DNA from: Flagellimonas_B algarum
Lineage (GTDB): Bacteria > Bacteroidota > Bacteroidia > Flavobacteriales > Flavobacteriaceae
Direction: 5' to 3'
DNA length: 64,000 nucleotides
Assembly (NCBI RefSeq): GCF_040513375.1
Contig: NZ_JBEVTG010000003.1
Location: 62,001-126,000, forward strand
A model generated the notes under the pieces. That model was not told the DNA's origin. It did no database searches and was given only the letters and a program-made list of their open reading frames with translations. A program made the position numbers and the translations under genes. Below, one piece after another: positions 7,905-16,557 of this stretch; position 1 is the stretch's first letter; every line of letters begins with the position of its first letter.

Positions 7905-10355
7905 ATGGGAGAATTGAAGTTTACGAATTTTGACAATATGTCTTTACAGGGTATCGATGAAGAAGCCGAGTTGATTCCGTTGTTGACCCCTGAAGATGAA
8001 GAGGAAATGAACAATGAGGTGTTACCGGAGACCTTGCCGGTGCTGCCCTTACGCAATACCGTTCTTTTTCCGGGGGTGGTTATCCCGATAACAGCCGGCC
8101 GTGATAAATCGATCAATTTGATCAAAGACGCCAACAACGGTTCCAAGACCATTGGAGTGGTTTCACAAAAGGATGAAGAAACCGAGAATCCTGGGGTTAA
8201 CGATATCAATACGCTGGGCACGGTGGCCCGGATCTTGCGGGTGCTGCAAATGCCCGATGGCAATACCACGGTCATCATCCAAGGAAAGAAACGGTTCGAG
8301 ATCTCGCAGGTGATTACCGAAGAACCTTATATGACCGCGACCATCCGCGAAGCTGAAGAGGTGCGCCCCGATCAAAACGATGAGGAATTCATCGCCATCA
8401 TCGACTCGATCAAAGAATTGGCCTTCAAGATCATCAAAGACAATCCGAACATCCCATCTGAAGCGACCTTTGCGATCAAGAATATCCAAAGCAATTCGTT
8501 TTTGATCAATTTCGTTTCCTCGAACCTGAATTTAGGTGTGGCCGAAAAGCAAAACCTACTTGAGATCCAAAACCTGCAAGAACGTGCGCTAACCACCTTG
8601 AAGTACATGAATACCGAACTTCAAAAATTGGAGTTGAAGAACGATATCCAATCCAAGGTGCGTCACGATATGGATCAGCAGCAGCGCGAGTATTTCCTGC
8701 ACCAGCAGATGAAGACCATACAAGAAGAGCTAGGCGGTATTTCTTATGAAGAAGAGGTCGACGAGATGCGCGAACGGGGCCAGAAGAAAAAGTGGGGCAA
8801 GAAGGTGAAAACGCATTTTGAAAAGGAATTGGCCAAAATGCAACGGATGAACCCACAAGTTGCCGAATACTCCATCCAACGCAATTATCTGGACCTTTTC
8901 CTAGACCTGCCATGGAATGAATACTCCAAAGACAAATTCGACCTTAAACGCGCCCAGAAGATTCTGGACCGCGACCATTATGGATTGGAAGATGTCAAGA
9001 AACGGATTATCGAATATCTAGCGGTATTGAAACTGCGTAATGATATGAAATCACCCATCCTTTGCCTATATGGCCCTCCAGGAGTAGGGAAGACCTCGTT
9101 GGGGAAATCGGTTGCCGAAGCCCTTGGAAGGGAGTATGTGAGGATGTCTTTGGGCGGATTACGTGACGAAGCCGAGATCAGGGGCCATCGAAAAACCTAT
9201 ATCGGGGCGATGCCCGGCCGTATCGTGCAGAGCATCAAGAAAGCGGGCACGTCGAATCCGGTATTTATTTTGGATGAGATCGATAAATTGGGTGCCAGTC
9301 ATCAAGGTGATCCTTCTTCGGCCATGCTCGAAGTGCTCGACCCGGAACAGAACAACGAATTCTACGATAACTTCCTCGAAATGGGATACGACCTTTCGAA
9401 AGTCATGTTCATTGCCACTGCGAACAATTTAGGTTCCATACAACCCGCTTTGCGTGATCGAATGGAAATTATCAATGTGACCGGGTATACCATAGAGGAA
9501 AAAGTGGAGATCGGGAAAAAACACCTGTTGCCAAAGCAGTTGGAAGAACACGGCCTCGATACGGCCCATTTGAAGATCGCAAAACCGCAGTTGGAAAAAA
9601 TCGTGGAAGGCTACACCCGCGAATCGGGAGTGCGTAGTCTTGAAAAGCAATTGGCCAAAATGGTGCGGTACGCCGCCAAGAACATCGCTATCGAAGAAAC
9701 CTATGATGTCAAGGTATCGAACGCTACCATCGACGAGGTGTTGGGCCCCCCGCGTTTAGAACGTGATAAATATGAGAACAACGAAGTGGCCGGTGTGGTC
9801 ACCGGATTGGCCTGGACCAGTGTTGGGGGCGATATCCTTTTCATCGAATCGATATTATCGAAAGGAAAAGGGAGCTTGAATATCACCGGGAACCTCGGAA
9901 AGGTGATGAAGGAATCGGCGACCATTGCTATGGAATATATCAAATCGAACGCCAATGAATTCGGTATTGATCCCGAAGTATTCGATAAGTACAACGTACA
10001 CATCCACGTGCCTGAGGGCGCGACCCCGAAAGACGGCCCAAGTGCCGGTATTACCATGCTGACTTCCTTGGTGTCGTTATTCACCCAACGAAAGGTAAAA
10101 AAGAGCTTGGCCATGACCGGCGAGATCACCTTAAGGGGCAAAGTGCTTCCGGTCGGTGGAATCAAAGAGAAGATCCTCGCCGCCAAAAGGGCACGGATCA
10201 AAGAGATCATCCTTTCCGAAGACAATAGAAAGGACATCCAGGAAATCAAGGCGGAATATTTAAAGGGATTGCAATTCCACTATGTATCGGACATGAGCGA
10301 TGTCATCGCGTTGGCCATTACCAAGCAGAAGGTGAAAAAGGCCAAAACCTTGTAA
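7905..10355 (+). CDS. lon: ATP-dependent Lon protease
   Basis: An AAA+ serine protease that degrades misfolded and regulatory proteins in the cytoplasm. From the N terminus: LON substrate-binding domain (about residues 35-240), a coiled-coil linker, the AAA+ module with Walker A GPPGVGKT at 390-397 and Walker B FILDEIDK, then the protease domain with catalytic Ser713 in DGPSAG and Lys756 in GIKEK. The frame is open from a TTG at 7875; ATG codons at 7887 and 7905 also fit. I prefer 7905 (MGELKFTNFDN) because flavobacterial Lon proteins as I recall them begin with a similar short leader, giving 816 residues. It is transcribed divergently from the sigma operon. Confidence 0.96.
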   Translation: MGELKFTNFDNMSLQGIDEEAELIPLLTPEDEEEMNNEVLPETLPVLPLRNTVLFPGVVIPITAGRDKSINLIKDANNGSKTIGVVSQKDEETENPGVNDINTLGTVARILRVLQMPDGNTTVIIQGKKRFEISQVITEEPYMTATIREAEEVRPDQNDEEFIAIIDSIKELAFKIIKDNPNIPSEATFAIKNIQSNSFLINFVSSNLNLGVAEKQNLLEIQNLQERALTTLKYMNTELQKLELKNDIQSKVRHDMDQQQREYFLHQQMKTIQEELGGISYEEEVDEMRERGQKKKWGKKVKTHFEKELAKMQRMNPQVAEYSIQRNYLDLFLDLPWNEYSKDKFDLKRAQKILDRDHYGLEDVKKRIIEYLAVLKLRNDMKSPILCLYGPPGVGKTSLGKSVAEALGREYVRMSLGGLRDEAEIRGHRKTYIGAMPGRIVQSIKKAGTSNPVFILDEIDKLGASHQGDPSSAMLEVLDPEQNNEFYDNFLEMGYDLSKVMFIATANNLGSIQPALRDRMEIINVTGYTIEEKVEIGKKHLLPKQLEEHGLDTAHLKIAKPQLEKIVEGYTRESGVRSLEKQLAKMVRYAAKNIAIEETYDVKVSNATIDEVLGPPRLERDKYENNEVAGVVTGLAWTSVGGDILFIESILSKGKGSLNITGNLGKVMKESATIAMEYIKSNANEFGIDPEVFDKYNVHIHVPEGATPKDGPSAGITMLTSLVSLFTQRKVKKSLAMTGEITLRGKVLPVGGIKEKILAAKRARIKEIILSEDNRKDIQEIKAEYLKGLQFHYVSDMSDVIALAITKQKVKKAKTL

Positions 10356-10423
10356 AAACACCTTTTTTTAGAAAGGGGCGATCCAACACTGCATATTCGT
10401 GAAGCATTCCCTATTTTTGGACG

Positions 10424-11116
10424 ATGCATAAAATCACTATTGCAATTGACGGATATTCCTCTACGGGGAAAAGTACCATTGCGAAACAATTGGCCAATGC
10501 CCTAGGCTATGTGTATGTCGATACCGGTGCCATGTACCGCGCGATTACCTGGTGGGTCTTGAACGAAAAGATCGCTATCGAAACGGAAGCCGGAGTAAAG
10601 GCATTATTGGAAGCGCTGCCTGACTTGAACCTTCAATTCAAACCGAATTCGAATACCGGGCGCTCCGATATCTACCTGAATGGGGAAAATCTTGAACCAA
10701 AGATCCGTACAATGGAAGTCTCGCGCTCGGTCAGTAAAGTAGCCACCATCGAAGCGGTACGCGAACAATTAGTGGCACAGCAACAAAAAATGGGACTGGA
10801 CAAGGCCATCGTTATGGACGGTCGTGATATCGGCACCGTGGTCTTCCCGGATGCTGAATTGAAGATCTTTATGACCGCATCACCCGAGACCCGTGCACAT
10901 CGACGTTACAAGGAACTGTTGGATCGTGGTGAGCAGGTCAGCTACAACGAAGTGTTGATGAACGTTAAGGAACGCGATTATATCGATTCACACCGCAAAG
11001 TTTCTCCCCTCCGCAGGGCCGATGACGCCATTGAATTCGATAATAGTGATATGGGGTTGGAAGAACAGTTCGAACGCATCCATAATTTCGCTTTACGGAT
11101 CATCGATAAACAATAA
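10424..11116 (+). CDS. cmk: (d)CMP kinase
   Basis: A 230-residue P-loop kinase that phosphorylates CMP and dCMP. The Walker A motif GYSSTGKST is at about residues 10-18, followed by the YVDTGAMYRA substrate-binding segment and later MDGRDIGTVVFP, all diagnostic of bacterial cytidylate kinase. It starts 68 bases after lon. A weak hairpin follows the stop codon. The gene is close to rpsA in many bacteria; here only a small convergent gene separates them. Confidence 0.96.
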   Translation: MHKITIAIDGYSSTGKSTIAKQLANALGYVYVDTGAMYRAITWWVLNEKIAIETEAGVKALLEALPDLNLQFKPNSNTGRSDIYLNGENLEPKIRTMEVSRSVSKVATIEAVREQLVAQQQKMGLDKAIVMDGRDIGTVVFPDAELKIFMTASPETRAHRRYKELLDRGEQVSYNEVLMNVKERDYIDSHRKVSPLRRADDAIEFDNSDMGLEEQFERIHNFALRIIDKQ

Positions 11117-11138
11117 AGGCATCCTAGTGGGATGCCTT
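11116..11138 (+). terminator. hairpin at the end of cmk
   Basis: A 9-bp stem AAGGCATCC / GGATGCCTT with a 5-base loop starts on the cmk stop codon. No clear T-run follows, so termination activity is uncertain. Confidence 0.5.
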
Positions 11139-11163
11139 GAATGGAAACGGTGTTTCTGGTAAT

Positions 11164-11544
11164 TTATAAGTTCGGGATCACCAGCTCCTGGTCAGGATGG
11201 ATCAAATCCGGATTCTTCAAAATATTCGTATTCGCCTCGAAAATCGCCTGGTACTTCATCGGATCGCCGTAGTAATGTTTGGCGATTTTGCTCAACGACT
11301 CCCCGCTTTTAACTGTGTGGCGGTGATAGACGGAGTCGTCCCCAACGGTAATATTGGCTTTGATATCGGAAGGACTATCGCCTCCGATTTCCTTGATTTT
11401 ATCCCAGATGACGTTCTTTTCATATGGGGTGGCCGCTTCTCCTTTAATCTTCAATACGCCTCCGTCCTCGGAAACGTCGCCTCCTTTGATACCCAATTGT
11501 TGGCCAAGCTCCAATACGGCTTGATATTTTGCTTTTGCGCTCAT
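11164..11544 (-). CDS. BON and LysM domain protein (Kbp/YgaU-like)
   Basis: A 126-residue protein with an N-terminal BON domain (about 1-65) and a C-terminal LysM domain (about 72-125: HTVKSGESLSKIAKHYYGD ... HPDQELVIP). Layout and size resemble E. coli Kbp (YgaU), a cytoplasmic K+-binding protein, and no signal peptide is seen here either, so peptidoglycan binding should not be assumed from the LysM domain. It is a single gene, convergent with cmk and divergent from rpsA. Confidence 0.88.
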   Translation of the reverse strand: MSAKAKYQAVLELGQQLGIKGGDVSEDGGVLKIKGEAATPYEKNVIWDKIKEIGGDSPSDIKANITVGDDSVYHRHTVKSGESLSKIAKHYYGDPMKYQAIFEANTNILKNPDLIHPDQELVIPNL

Positions 11545-11657
11545 AATGCTCTAAAGTTTTGTGTTTAATTCTTTGACACAAGATACTTATAAAAGTCACA
11601 ATGACTCCTATTTTTTTCGGGAATGGGGTAGTGGGATAGTACCTTGTGTCCCAAAGG

Positions 11658-11688
11658 TTTGTAAACCCGGAAATTAGTTGTATTTTTG
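11658..11688 (+). promoter_or_regulatory. rpsA promoter, Bacteroidota consensus
   Basis: TTTG at 11658-11661 and TATTTTTG at 11681-11688 are separated by 19 bases, an exact match to the Bacteroidota housekeeping consensus TTTG-N19-TAnnTTTG. Transcription should start near 11693-11696, giving an untranslated leader of about 110 bases before rpsA. Confidence 0.8.
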
Positions 11689-11691
11689 CAC

Positions 11692-11773
11692 TCCTTTTCC
11701 GGTAAAACACGAGAGGAAAAGGAATTTGAAAAACAAGATGAATCACTTCTGCGGTCTTTTACCGACTCTCGTG
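11692..11773 (+). promoter_or_regulatory. structured 5' leader of rpsA mRNA, candidate autoregulatory element
   Basis: A 9-bp hairpin (11692-11700 with 11715-11723) has a 14-base loop, 11701-11714. The first half of that loop is complementary to 11757-11763 and the second half to 11767-11773. Each helix extends to 8 bp if the hairpin stem opens by one pair. Because the order is A-B-A'-B' with almost no connecting bases, both distal helices cannot form together. Such a switch-like arrangement suits control by the S1 protein, but this is inference from base pairing only. Confidence 0.5.
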
Positions 11774-11802
11774 AGCCCGTAGGATACAAAAAACGTCAGC
11801 AC

Positions 11803-13677
11803 ATGGCTGAAGAAAAAAAAGCAGCGGCAGCACCTGCAGCCGAAGAAACTGCAACACAGACCGCCGAAACTACTCAAGAAGGCGGTAGCACAAGCAAAGA
11901 AACCAAAGCAGAACCGAAACAAGACCCAAAAGAGTTTCTTGCCCAGTTTGATTGGGACAAGTACGAAGAAGGTATCGAAAAGGTCGATGACAAAAAATTG
12001 GACGAGTTCGAAAAGCTCGTCGAAGAGAATTTTGTCGATACGGCTGATTCAGAGGTTGTCAAGGGGAAGGTCGTACACATGACCGATCGTGAGGCGATCA
12101 TCGATATCAACGCGAAATCGGAAGGGGTCATCTCATTGAACGAATTTCGATACAATCCTGACCTAAAGGTCGGTGATACCGTCGAAGTACTTATTGATAT
12201 CAGGGAAGACAAAACCGGGCAATTGGTTCTATCGCACAGAAAGGCAAGAACCATCATGGCTTGGGATCGTGTCAACGATGCCCATGACAAAGAAGAAATC
12301 GTCCAAGGTTTCGTCAAGTGCAGGACCAAAGGGGGAATGATCGTCGATGTCTTCGGAATCGAGGCTTTCTTGCCAGGTTCGCAGATCGATGTCAAGCCGA
12401 TCAGGGATTACGATCAATACGTCGGTAAGAATATGGAATTCAAAGTGGTCAAGATCAACCACGAGTTCAAGAACGTCGTTGTTTCGCACAAAGCATTGAT
12501 CGAAGCCGATATCGAAGAACAGAAGAAAGAGATCATCAGTCAACTTGAAAAAGGACAGGTCTTGGAAGGGGTCGTCAAGAACATTACTTCTTACGGTGTC
12601 TTTATCGACTTGGGTGGTGTTGATGGATTGATCCACATCACCGACCTTTCTTGGAGCCGTATCAACCACCCGAACGAGGTTGTTGAACTTGACCAGAAGA
12701 TGAATGTCGTTATCTTGGATTTCGATGATAACAAATCAAGGATCCAATTGGGTCTTAAGCAGTTGGAGAAACATCCTTGGGATGCCTTGGGTGATGAGAT
12801 CAAGATCGGTGACAAAGTCAAAGGAAAAGTCGTGGTCATTGCCGATTACGGTGCCTTTATCGAAGTTGCCGAAGGCGTCGAAGGTTTGATCCACGTTTCT
12901 GAAATGTCATGGTCTACCCACTTGCGTTCGGCCCAAGATTTCGTCAAAGTTGGCGATCAAGTCGACGCGGTAGTATTGACCCTGGATCGTGAAGACCGCA
13001 AGATGTCTTTGGGGATCAAACAATTATCTCCAGATCCATGGACCGATATCACTTCTAAATATCCTGTAGGTTCACGCCACTCAGGTATCGTTCGCAACTT
13101 CACCAACTTTGGTGTCTTTGTTGAAATGGAAGAAGGTATCGACGGGTTGATTTACATTTCAGACCTTTCATGGACACGTAAGATCAAACACCCATCAGAA
13201 TTCGTAAACGTAGGTGATACTTTGGAAGTGGAAGTATTGGAATTGGATGTTGATGGCAGAAAATTGAGTTTGGGCCACAAGCAGACGACCGAGAATCCAT
13301 GGGATAAGTACTCGACCGAATTCGCTGAAGGAACCGTTCACAAAGCAGCGGTTTCCGAAATCGTTGACAAAGGGGCCACGGTTGCCTTTAACGATGACAT
13401 CGTCGGATTCATCCCTTCCCGTCATATGGAGAAGGAAGATGGCAAGAAATTGACCAAAGGAGAAGAAGTGGATTTCAAGATCATTGAATTCAACAAAGAC
13501 TTCAAAAGGGTCGTTGCCAGCCATACGGCGATATTCAGGGAGCAAGAAGAACGCAACGTTAGATCTGCCAGAAAGAAAATGGCAGCATCCGCTGAGGAGT
13601 CCGCACCCACCATTGGTGATGCGAACGCCCAACTACAAGCGTTGAAGGATAAGATGGAAGCCGACGCTAAAAAGTAA
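11803..13677 (+). CDS. rpsA: 30S ribosomal protein S1
   Basis: A 624-residue protein made of consecutive S1/OB-fold RNA-binding repeats after an Ala/Glu/Lys-rich tail of about 40 residues. Typical repeat cores are GVVKNITSYGVFIDLGGVDG, GKVVVIADYGAFIEVAEGVEG and GIVRNFTNFGVFVEMEEGIDG. S1 helps mRNA bind the small subunit, which matters in a phylum with weak Shine-Dalgarno use. The frame is open upstream to 11686, but Met at 11803 (MAEEKKAAAA) is taken because a consensus promoter ends at 11688 and the family begins with such an acidic leader. Codon use is strongly biased, as expected for a highly expressed gene. Confidence 0.97.
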   Translation: MAEEKKAAAAPAAEETATQTAETTQEGGSTSKETKAEPKQDPKEFLAQFDWDKYEEGIEKVDDKKLDEFEKLVEENFVDTADSEVVKGKVVHMTDREAIIDINAKSEGVISLNEFRYNPDLKVGDTVEVLIDIREDKTGQLVLSHRKARTIMAWDRVNDAHDKEEIVQGFVKCRTKGGMIVDVFGIEAFLPGSQIDVKPIRDYDQYVGKNMEFKVVKINHEFKNVVVSHKALIEADIEEQKKEIISQLEKGQVLEGVVKNITSYGVFIDLGGVDGLIHITDLSWSRINHPNEVVELDQKMNVVILDFDDNKSRIQLGLKQLEKHPWDALGDEIKIGDKVKGKVVVIADYGAFIEVAEGVEGLIHVSEMSWSTHLRSAQDFVKVGDQVDAVVLTLDREDRKMSLGIKQLSPDPWTDITSKYPVGSRHSGIVRNFTNFGVFVEMEEGIDGLIYISDLSWTRKIKHPSEFVNVGDTLEVEVLELDVDGRKLSLGHKQTTENPWDKYSTEFAEGTVHKAAVSEIVDKGATVAFNDDIVGFIPSRHMEKEDGKKLTKGEEVDFKIIEFNKDFKRVVASHTAIFREQEERNVRSARKKMAASAEESAPTIGDANAQLQALKDKMEADAKK

Positions 13678-13702
13678 GGCTTTCCCTTAAACCCAATACT
13701 TT

Positions 13703-13734
13703 GAGCCCTTGGTCTTGTGCCAAGGGCTCTTTTG
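13703..13734 (+). terminator. rpsA terminator
   Basis: A perfect 10-bp stem GAGCCCTTGG / CCAAGGGCTC with a 7-base loop is followed by TTTT. It is strong and well placed, 25 bases after the rpsA stop. Confidence 0.9.
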
Positions 13735-13756
13735 TTTTCGGTTCTTAAGAATTGAT

Positions 13757-13764
13757 TACTTTTG
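13757..13764 (+). promoter_or_regulatory. -7 element of the pyrR-pyrB promoter
   Basis: TACTTTTG matches TAnnTTTG; a TTTG lies 22 bases upstream, overlapping the rpsA terminator T-run. Start would be near 13770, about 20 bases before the pyrR ATG. Confidence 0.55.
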
Positions 13765-13789
13765 TACTCCAAACAGGCGGAAATCATCC

Positions 13790-14329
13790 ATGAGCCAACG
13801 CATTCTTCTATCGGCAAAAGAAATCAACATCATCCTGCATCGTTTGGCTTGTCAATTGCTTGAGAACCACTTGGATTTTAGTGATACCGTACTCATCGGA
13901 CTTCAGCCACGCGGCATTTTTTTGGCCAATCGATTGGCAAAGATCCTTAAAGAGGACTACAAGGTCAAGAACATCGATTTGGGATCGCTCGATATCACTT
14001 TTTATCGCGATGATTTCAGGAGGGGCGAAAAGACATTACAGGCCAATGCCACCTCAATAGATTTTCTCGTAGAAGATAAAAAAGTAGTCTTTATAGACGA
14101 CGTACTGTATACCGGTCGTAGCATTCGTGCCGCATTGACAGCCGTACAATCGTTCGGTAGACCGATTGAAATCGAGCTGTTGACATTGATCGACCGGCGC
14201 TTTAGTCGGCATTTGCCCATCCAACCCAATTATAGGGGGAGGCAGGTCGATGCCATTAATGAAGAAAAGGTAAAAGTGCTCTGGCAGGAAAACGAGGGCG
14301 AGGATGTGGTTTATTTAGTCAGCGAGTAG
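13790..14329 (+). CDS. pyrR: PyrR-type phosphoribosyltransferase
   Basis: A 179-residue type I PRTase with the PRPP-binding loop VVFIDDVLYTGRS (about residues 95-107) and the PyrR-typical LLTLIDRR and LPIQPNYRG segments. In Bacillus PyrR is a UMP-sensing attenuation regulator with uracil phosphoribosyltransferase activity; whether the regulatory role holds here is not shown, and I see no obvious PyrR-binding anti-antiterminator in the short leader. The ATG at 13790 is chosen over a longer frame that would run through the rpsA terminator. It is four bases upstream of pyrB, supporting a pyrimidine operon. Confidence 0.92.
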   Translation: MSQRILLSAKEINIILHRLACQLLENHLDFSDTVLIGLQPRGIFLANRLAKILKEDYKVKNIDLGSLDITFYRDDFRRGEKTLQANATSIDFLVEDKKVVFIDDVLYTGRSIRAALTAVQSFGRPIEIELLTLIDRRFSRHLPIQPNYRGRQVDAINEEKVKVLWQENEGEDVVYLVSE

Positions 14330-14332
14330 GTT

Positions 14333-15259
14333 ATGGGCGAATTGAGCGTAAAGCATTTACTGGGGATCAAATATCTGAACAAATCGGATATCGATCTCAT
14401 TTTCGAAACCGCAGATCATTTCAAAGAAGTCATCAACCGTTCGATAAAAAAGGTACCTACCTTACGTGATATCACGATTGCCAATATCTTTTTTGAAAAC
14501 AGTACGCGAACGAAACTTTCCTTTGAACTGGCCGAAAAGCGGTTGTCTGCCGATGTGGTGAATTTTTCGGCATCCCAATCGTCGGTTAAGAAAGGAGAGA
14601 CCTTGATCGATACGGTCAACAACATCCTTTCGATGAAGGTTGACATGGTCGTCATGCGCCATCCGAACCCCGGAGCCGGGGTCTTCTTATCGCAACATGT
14701 GAACGCCGCGATCGTCAATGCTGGTGACGGGGCCCATGAACACCCGACCCAAGCATTGCTCGATACGTTTTCGATTCGGGAGAAATTCGGCGAAGTGGCG
14801 GGCAAAAAAGTGGTTATCGTCGGTGATATCCTGCATTCAAGGGTGGCCCTTTCGAATATTTTCGCCCTGCAATTGCTTGGGGCCGAAGTCATGGTATGCG
14901 GGCCAAAAACTTTAATACCGAAATTCATCAATGGCTTAGGGGTCAAGGTAGAGACCGATTTGAGAAAAGCCTTGCAATGGTGTGATGTGGCCAATATGCT
15001 CCGGGTACAGAACGAGCGCATGGCCATCAGTTACTTTCCGACCACCAGGGAATATACCCAACAATATGGTGTCGATCGTGAATTGCTCGATAGTTTGGAC
15101 AAGGAAATCGTGATCATGCACCCAGGACCGATCAATAGAGGCGTCGAAATAACCAGTGATGTGGCCGATTCACAACAATCGATTATCTTAGAGCAAGTAG
15201 AAAACGGCGTTGCGGTACGCATGGCGGTAATTTATCTGCTCGCTTCAAAAATAAAATAA
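14333..15259 (+). CDS. pyrB: aspartate carbamoyltransferase catalytic subunit
   Basis: A 308-residue enzyme that makes N-carbamoyl-L-aspartate from carbamoyl phosphate and aspartate, the first committed step of pyrimidine synthesis. The carbamoyl-phosphate loop FENSTRTKLSFE is at about 51-62, HPTQALLD at about 137-144 and the C-terminal HPGPINRG near 262. No regulatory subunit gene (pyrI) is visible nearby, as is usual when PyrR is present. It is cotranscribed with pyrR and followed within one base by the STAS-like gene. Confidence 0.96.
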   Translation: MGELSVKHLLGIKYLNKSDIDLIFETADHFKEVINRSIKKVPTLRDITIANIFFENSTRTKLSFELAEKRLSADVVNFSASQSSVKKGETLIDTVNNILSMKVDMVVMRHPNPGAGVFLSQHVNAAIVNAGDGAHEHPTQALLDTFSIREKFGEVAGKKVVIVGDILHSRVALSNIFALQLLGAEVMVCGPKTLIPKFINGLGVKVETDLRKALQWCDVANMLRVQNERMAISYFPTTREYTQQYGVDRELLDSLDKEIVIMHPGPINRGVEITSDVADSQQSIILEQVENGVAVRMAVIYLLASKIK

Positions 15260-15260
15260 G

Positions 15261-15593
15261 ATGATTTTCGATAAAGAAGGCAACACCACTATCGTGCTCC
15301 AAGAGCATAGTGACCTTGCCACTTTTTTATCCAATTTGAACGGGGCATACGAACAGCTAAAAAACGATCATATCATCGTGAACCTCTTTTCGTTCGATAC
15401 CTTGTCGGCCAATGATGTTCTCGAATTCCTTGAATTATCGGCCAAGCACCGAAATGCAAAAAAGTCCTTTGTTTTGGTGACCGATCGGGTGTCCTATGAT
15501 GCCGTTCCGGAATCGATTTGCCTGGTTCCCACGATACAAGAGGCCAAAGACCTGATCGAAATGGAGGAAATCGAGCGCGACCTTGGTCTATGA
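15261..15593 (+). CDS. STAS-like protein of unknown function
   Basis: A 110-residue soluble protein. The alternation TTIVLQ, IIVNLFSF..LSANDVLEFLELS, KSFVLVTD looks like the beta-alpha pattern of STAS/anti-anti-sigma domains, but I cannot name a family with certainty. Its stop codon overlaps the start of rnz (ATGA), so the two should be translationally coupled. There is no signal peptide or membrane segment. Its setting between pyrB and rnz suggests a housekeeping partner rather than a stress-sigma regulator. Confidence 0.6.
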   Translation: MIFDKEGNTTIVLQEHSDLATFLSNLNGAYEQLKNDHIIVNLFSFDTLSANDVLEFLELSAKHRNAKKSFVLVTDRVSYDAVPESICLVPTIQEAKDLIEMEEIERDLGL

Positions 15594-16498
15594 AATTGAC
15601 GATTCTCGGCTGCTATTCGGCCACACCCCGCACGTTGACCAACCCTACGGCCCAACTTTTGGAAATCAGGAACCACATGTTTTTGATCGATTGTGGCGAG
15701 GGTACGCAGGTGCAATTGCGAAAGCGAAAAGTCAAGTTTTCTAGAATAAAACACATTTTCATATCCCACTTGCATGGCGATCATTTCTTCGGATTGCCTG
15801 GCCTCATTTCGACCTTTCGCCTGTTGGGAAGGGAAAAGGAACTGCACGTATATGGGCCAAAAGGGATCAAGCAAGCCATTACCATGTTACTCAAATTAGG
15901 GGATTCTTGGACGAATTATCCTTTGTATTTCCATGAGTTGGAAGGTAGCGAGCCTACCGTGATCTTTGAAGACGATACCCTTACCGTCACCACGGTACCC
16001 TTGGTACATAGGGTGTATACCAATGGTTTCCTCTTTGAAGAGAAACCGGCGAAACGCACCTTAAACCATGAGGCCGCGGTTTCTTATGGTATCGACAAAA
16101 GCCAGTTCAACAACATCAAAAATGGGAAAAGCGTGGTTCTTGAAGATGGTACGACCATCGCGAATTCGGAAGTGACTTTGGACCCCCCGCCCCCGAAGCG
16201 CTACGCATTCTGCAGTGATACCGCCTATCACGAACCTTTGGTCATGCAGTTGAAGGGGATAGACATGCTCTATCATGAATCGACCTTTTTGGAAGCCGAT
16301 GCACATTTATGCGCCAAGACCAAGCACTCCACTGCCAAACAGGCGGCCATGATCGCCAAAAAAGCCCAAGTGGGCAAATTGATCCTAGGGCATTATTCCA
16401 CCCGCTACAAATCGATCGATCTTTTCTACGAGGAAGCCGAAAAAGTCTTCGAAAACGTTGCACTGGCCGAAGACGGAAAAGTTTTTGAACTGAAATAA
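15590..16498 (+). CDS. rnz: ribonuclease Z
   Basis: A 302-residue metallo-beta-lactamase-fold endonuclease that cuts the 3' trailer of tRNA precursors. The zinc motif HLHGDH is at about residues 60-65; further ligands are in CSDTAYHE and near LGHYSTRY. The start overlaps the preceding stop by four bases (ATGA at 15590); an upstream extension of the open frame to 15518 is rejected because the family begins at MKLTILGC. It matches the usual length of about 300. Confidence 0.95.
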   Translation: MKLTILGCYSATPRTLTNPTAQLLEIRNHMFLIDCGEGTQVQLRKRKVKFSRIKHIFISHLHGDHFFGLPGLISTFRLLGREKELHVYGPKGIKQAITMLLKLGDSWTNYPLYFHELEGSEPTVIFEDDTLTVTTVPLVHRVYTNGFLFEEKPAKRTLNHEAAVSYGIDKSQFNNIKNGKSVVLEDGTTIANSEVTLDPPPPKRYAFCSDTAYHEPLVMQLKGIDMLYHESTFLEADAHLCAKTKHSTAKQAAMIAKKAQVGKLILGHYSTRYKSIDLFYEEAEKVFENVALAEDGKVFELK

Positions 16499-16557
16499 GG
16501 CCTTTCCGTTTTTGCTTCTGCCTTCTTTTGTTGAACTTTGTATAGATACCGACTGCA

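Noticed and set aside
11686..11802. In-frame extension of rpsA upstream
   Set aside because: It overlaps the promoter and structured leader; the resulting residues have no counterpart in S1 proteins.
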